Part shown: positions 26,911 to 28,180 of the stretch, one piece after another
Position numbering within the stretch: the stretch's first letter is position 1
Layout of the letters: each line of letters opens with the position of its first letter
From: G020354085 sp964482055
GTDB taxonomy: Bacteria; Pseudomonadota; Gammaproteobacteria; Acidiferrobacterales; Sulfurifustaceae
Assembly (NCBI GenBank): GCA_964482055.1
Contig: CAYZVX010000034.1
Location: 1-28,180, forward strand
Direction of reading: 5' to 3'
Length of the DNA stretch: 28,180 nt
Made by a program: the position numbers and the translations under genes
The notes under the pieces: model-generated
What the model was told of the DNA's origin: nothing
The model's database searches: none
What the model saw: the letters and a program-made list of their open reading frames with translations, nothing else

Positions 26911-26995
26911 CGAAACCTCCCGGGTTGGGTTGGGCGGCGCGAATCGCCAAGCCCTGAAAAGCCTGCGGATTCAGCGCTACTGGCGATACGTAGCT

Positions 26996-27032
26996 ATTCT
27001 ATGCGGTTCCTTACCAAATTAGTCAACTATTC
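26996..27032 (-). promoter_or_regulatory. suf promoter with an IscR type-1-like operator
   Basis: On the minus strand the segment 27032-27007 contains ATAGTTGACTAATTTGG followed by TAAGGAA, close to the left half of proteobacterial type-1 IscR boxes (ATAGTTGAC-AATTT). TTGACT (27026-27021) would be the -35 and TAGAAT (27001-26996) the -10, 19 bases apart. The right half of the box is degenerate. The rest of 26911-27084 shows no gene. Confidence 0.55.
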
Positions 27033-27084
27033 ACCCACCAACCATGTGGGAGGGCGCACCGCAGGCAAAACCGGTGGCGGGAGA

Positions 27085-27549
27085 CTACAGGTCGCGGGCG
27101 AGGATGATGGCGTCTTCGCGACCGCGGCGGGCGGGATAGTAGTTTCGACGCACGCCGACCTCATGGAAACCCATACTGGTGTAGAGCCGATAGGCCGCGT
27201 CGTTGCTCACGCGCACCTCGAGCAGCGCCATGACCGCGCGCTTGCGCCGCGCGATGTCGAGCAGGTGCGCGATCATGGCGCGTCCGTGGCCCTGCCGCTG
27301 AAAGTCCGGGTGCACACAGATGTTGAGCAGGTGGCACTCCTGCGCCGCCACCGACATGATGCCGTGACTGATCACGCGCCCGGCGACCTCGCGCACGAAG
27401 CACTGGTAGCCCACGCGCAGGCAGTCGCGGAAGATGCCGTGCGTCCAGGGGAACTCATAGGCCGCGCGCTCGTTGGCGAGCGCCACCGCCAGATCGGCTT
27501 CGCGCATCGGCCGGATAAGCGCCTCGGGCAGCGAGACAACCGCGCTCAC
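27085..27549 (-). CDS. rimI: RimI-like N-alpha-acetyltransferase (GNAT)
   Basis: 154 residues. RimI acetylates the N-terminal alanine of ribosomal protein S18, and possibly other proteins, with acetyl-CoA. GNAT features: LIRPMREADL start, NERAAYEFPWTHGIFRDCL typical of RimI, strand HLLNICVHPDFQ, acetyl-CoA loop QRQGHGRA (84-91), and LLEVRVSNDAAYRLYTSMGF followed by VRRNYY near the C-terminus. The start is the GTG at 27549, whose GTGA overlaps the udg stop; upstream in-frame sequence is antisense-like within udg. It is commonly found next to udg in proteobacteria. Confidence 0.92.
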   Translation of the reverse strand: MSAVVSLPEALIRPMREADLAVALANERAAYEFPWTHGIFRDCLRVGYQCFVREVAGRVISHGIMSVAAQECHLLNICVHPDFQRQGHGRAMIAHLLDIARRKRAVMALLEVRVSNDAAYRLYTSMGFHEVGVRRNYYPARRGREDAIILARDL

Positions 27550-28180
27550 GGCGAGGACTCCAGGATCGCCTTGGCGAGGCACAGGTCCTCCCAGGCCTTG
27601 CGTTTTTCGGCGGGGCTGCGCAGCAGATAGGCCGGATGGTAGGTCACCACGAGGGCGGTACCGTGGTAGCTCAGGCGCTGGCCGCGCAACCGGCTGAGCG
27701 GCAGCTCGGTCTTGAGCAGGCTGTGCGCGGCGTGCCGTCCAAGCGCCACGATCAGGCGCGGTTGGATCAGCTCGATCTGGCGGATCAGATACGGCTCGCA
27801 CTGCTCGATCTCCTCGGGCAGCGGATCGCGATTGCCGGGAGGTCTGCATTTCAACACATTCGCGATGTATACCTCCTCGCGCTTGAGCCCGATGGCAAAC
27901 AGCATGGCATTGAGCAGTTGGCCGGCGCGGCCCACGAACGGCTCGCCCTGTGCGTCTTCATCCGCGCCTGGCGCCTCGCCCACGAACATCCACTGCGCGT
28001 GCCGGTTGCCGACGCCGAACACGGTATGCGTGCGCGTTACGTGCAGTCCGCACTTCGTGCAGCCGCGCACCGCGTCCGCCAGCGCCTCCCAGTCCATGGC
28101 GGCGACCGACCCGCTGCCTGTCCGCGCCGGTGCGGGAAGGTTGCGCGCGGGCTCCGCGGCGCGTGTAGGGAAAGAGTGTA
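27546..28180 (-). CDS. Uracil-DNA glycosylase, family 4 (4Fe-4S type), probably 5' truncated by the window edge
   Basis: Removes uracil from DNA in base-excision repair. From the ATG at 28097 the core is 183 residues: cluster ligands C13, C16 (GCTKC), C84 (NVLKCRPPGNRDP) and C100 (EQCEPY), active-site motif GEAPGADEDAQGEPFVGRAGQ (motif A) and HPAYLLRSP (motif B). The frame stays open from 28097 to the edge and reads Pro/Ala/Arg-rich sequence (RNLPAPARTGSGSVAA), the kind of linker that precedes MDWEAL in many proteobacterial homologs, so the true start probably lies outside. If not, 28097 is the start. GTGA overlap with rimI. The Fe-S cluster makes it a potential client of the neighbouring SUF system. 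Confidence 0.88.
   Translation of the reverse strand, partial: HSFPTRAAEPARNLPAPARTGSGSVAAMDWEALADAVRGCTKCGLHVTRTHTVFGVGNRHAQWMFVGEAPGADEDAQGEPFVGRAGQLLNAMLFAIGLKREEVYIANVLKCRPPGNRDPLPEEIEQCEPYLIRQIELIQPRLIVALGRHAAHSLLKTELPLSRLRGQRLSYHGTALVVTYHPAYLLRSPAEKRKAWEDLCLAKAILESSP

Noticed and set aside
25651..27630. 659-codon open frame antisense to sufB and rimI
   Set aside because: It covers sufB, its promoter region and rimI on the opposite strand; the product is His/Arg/Val-rich with no recognisable domain.

Overview
The window is high-GC, gene-dense DNA with proteobacterial gene content: full-length bacterial Lhr, SufBCD/SufU, NuoI, RimI and a family-4 uracil-DNA glycosylase. A gammaproteobacterium (or a close betaproteobacterial relative) is the best guess. 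Genus cannot be read from the sequence. No tRNA, rRNA, CRISPR array or intact mobile element was seen.

Layout. Positions 1-5270 hold short mixed operons: the 3' end of an IorB-type molybdenum hydroxylase subunit, a CDP-archaeol-synthase-like membrane protein, a convergent metallophosphoesterase, a thioredoxin-fold/HEAT fusion overlapping a membrane protein, and a DUF1269-like membrane protein. A perfect 11-bp hairpin then separates these from a small minus-strand gene (5331-5645). Positions 5646-6627 are gene-poor and look like decayed accessory DNA: a macrodomain remnant, IS-end-like repeats and a REP-like palindrome. A plus-strand operon follows with lhr, a SAM methyltransferase and an exported ankyrin protein (6628-12796). 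Everything from 12878 to the right edge is on the minus strand: an iron/metal-chelate ABC transporter (three genes with ATGA overlaps), a GT4 glycosyltransferase, a four-gene cassette around an EI-like PEP-utilising protein (17480-19840), a Nudix hydrolase plus an NAD-dependent epimerase, a SUF iron-sulfur cluster operon with downstream Fe-S proteins (21477-26910), and rimI plus udg (27085-edge).

How they work together. sufB-sufC-sufD-sufU-DUF59-Rieske ferredoxin-nuoI forms a tightly packed iron-sulfur block, headed by a sequence that resembles a type-1 IscR operator over the -35 element. The usual sufS cysteine desulfurase is absent: sufD and sufU overlap by ATGA. Three conserved proteins (Lhr, the ABC binding protein, NuoI) each appear to carry a short in-frame segment that their families lack. 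Each segment is rich in small perfect stem-loops, suggesting palindromic repeats inserted in frame. The ankyrin gene carries a compensating frameshift pair that scrambles about 34 codons. The best candidate for an undescribed system is the four-gene cassette of exported DUF302-like protein, 90-aa protein, EI-like protein without an HPr-binding domain, and 66-aa protein.
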